Shown here: in pieces, positions 5,911-6,066 of the stretch
Layout of the letters: each line of letters begins with the position of its first letter
Position numbering within the stretch: the stretch's first letter is position 1
Assembly: GCA_035298385.1 (NCBI GenBank)
Contig: DATGYC010000246.1
Coordinates: forward strand, 1-6,066
Length of the DNA stretch: 6,066 nucleotides
Direction of reading: 5' to 3'
Source of the DNA: DATGYC01 sp035298385
GTDB lineage: Bacteria > Bacillota > Sulfobacillia > Symbiobacteriales > Symbiobacteriaceae
The notes under the pieces: generated by a model
What the model saw: the letters and a program-made list of their open reading frames with translations, nothing else
What the model was told of the DNA's origin: nothing
Databases searched by the model: none
Position numbers and translations under genes: made by a program

Positions 5911-6014
5911 CCGATGTTCGCCGGGCCACCCACCGGGCGCCCGGACTCCCTCCTTCTGTGCTGACAGCGCCGAATAGGACTCGGGTGCCGGGACAGGGGC
6001 GGTTCTGGGTGCAC
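5911..6014 (-). promoter_or_regulatory. Leader of the dehydrogenase: displaced Shine-Dalgarno and GC-rich palindrome
   Basis: Counting from the sigma-54 -12 element, transcription would begin near G6014, giving a leader of about 104 nt. AAGGAGG lies at 5955-5949, 38 bases before the ATG, too far for normal use. Between them is a perfect 12-bp palindrome CCGGGCGCCCGG (5944-5933). Its first arm can instead pair with GCCCGG at 5926-5921 and an inner CCC/GGG, giving a hairpin over 5944-5921. Folding it would leave about 14 unpaired bases between AAGGAGG and the ATG. The palindrome is seen directly; a role as structured spacer or operator is inference. Confidence 0.45.
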
Positions 6015-6024
6015 CCTTTCATTA

Positions 6025-6041
6025 AGCAATAGCTGTGCCAA
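6025..6041 (-). promoter_or_regulatory. Sigma-54 (SigL/RpoN) promoter, -24/-12 elements
   Basis: The minus strand reads TTGGCACAGCTATTGCT from 6041 to 6025. It matches the sigma-54 consensus YTGGCACGN4TTGCW at every fixed position except the G after CAC. The GG and GC dinucleotides are separated by exactly 10 bp, as required. It points at the first dehydrogenase gene 115 bp away. In B. subtilis the ptb-bcd-buk operon is transcribed by SigL RNA polymerase with the activator BkdR, so a sigma-54 promoter here is expected from biology as well as sequence. Activator sites would normally lie about 100-200 bp upstream, beyond the window. Confidence 0.88.
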
Positions 6042-6066
6042 GCGTGAGGTTGCGGATGGGATGTAG

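Overview
The window is GC-rich bacterial DNA, and every supportable gene lies on the minus strand, so it reads from high to low coordinates. Gene content and order point to branched-chain and aromatic amino-acid catabolism of the Bacillus bkd type. The core phosphate butyryltransferase - leucine dehydrogenase - butyrate kinase (3587 down to 439) has the same order as ptb-bcd-buk at the head of the Bacillus subtilis bkd operon. High GC with this Bacillus-like cluster suggests a high-GC member of the Bacillota (Symbiobacterium, Thermaerobacter or Limnochorda type). That placement is a guess from style, not from a search.

In transcription order the layout is as follows. A near-consensus sigma-54 promoter lies at 6041-6025. 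A leader of about 104 nt follows, with a GC-rich palindrome and a displaced Shine-Dalgarno. Next comes an amino-acid dehydrogenase with phenylalanine-dehydrogenase signatures (5910-4831), then a 185-bp intergenic stretch full of small dyads. After it lies a strongly divergent butyrate-kinase paralogue that has lost most of its phosphate and ATP motifs (4645-3584). It overlaps ptb by ATGA (3587-2751). Leucine dehydrogenase (2686-1622) is next, followed by a strong intrinsic-terminator-like hairpin (1616-1571). An intact butyrate kinase follows (1536-439), then an array of 10/11-bp repeats (435-293). The last gene is the 5' part of a NUDIX ADP-ribose pyrophosphatase-type gene (240-1), cut by the window edge.

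Read as a pathway, the two dehydrogenases deaminate Leu/Ile/Val and probably Phe to 2-oxo acids. An acyl-CoA-forming 2-oxoacid dehydrogenase or oxidoreductase, not present here, would make the acyl-CoA. Ptb converts that to acyl phosphate, and the intact butyrate kinase makes ATP and the free acid. The sigma-54 promoter fits the known control of the B. subtilis bkd operon by SigL and the enhancer-binding protein BkdR; no regulator gene is visible here.

The most unusual points are the intact but motif-poor kinase paralogue coupled to ptb, the dehydrogenase-kinase pair occurring on both sides of ptb with apparently divided substrate specificity, the terminator inside the cluster, and the ordered two-unit repeat array.
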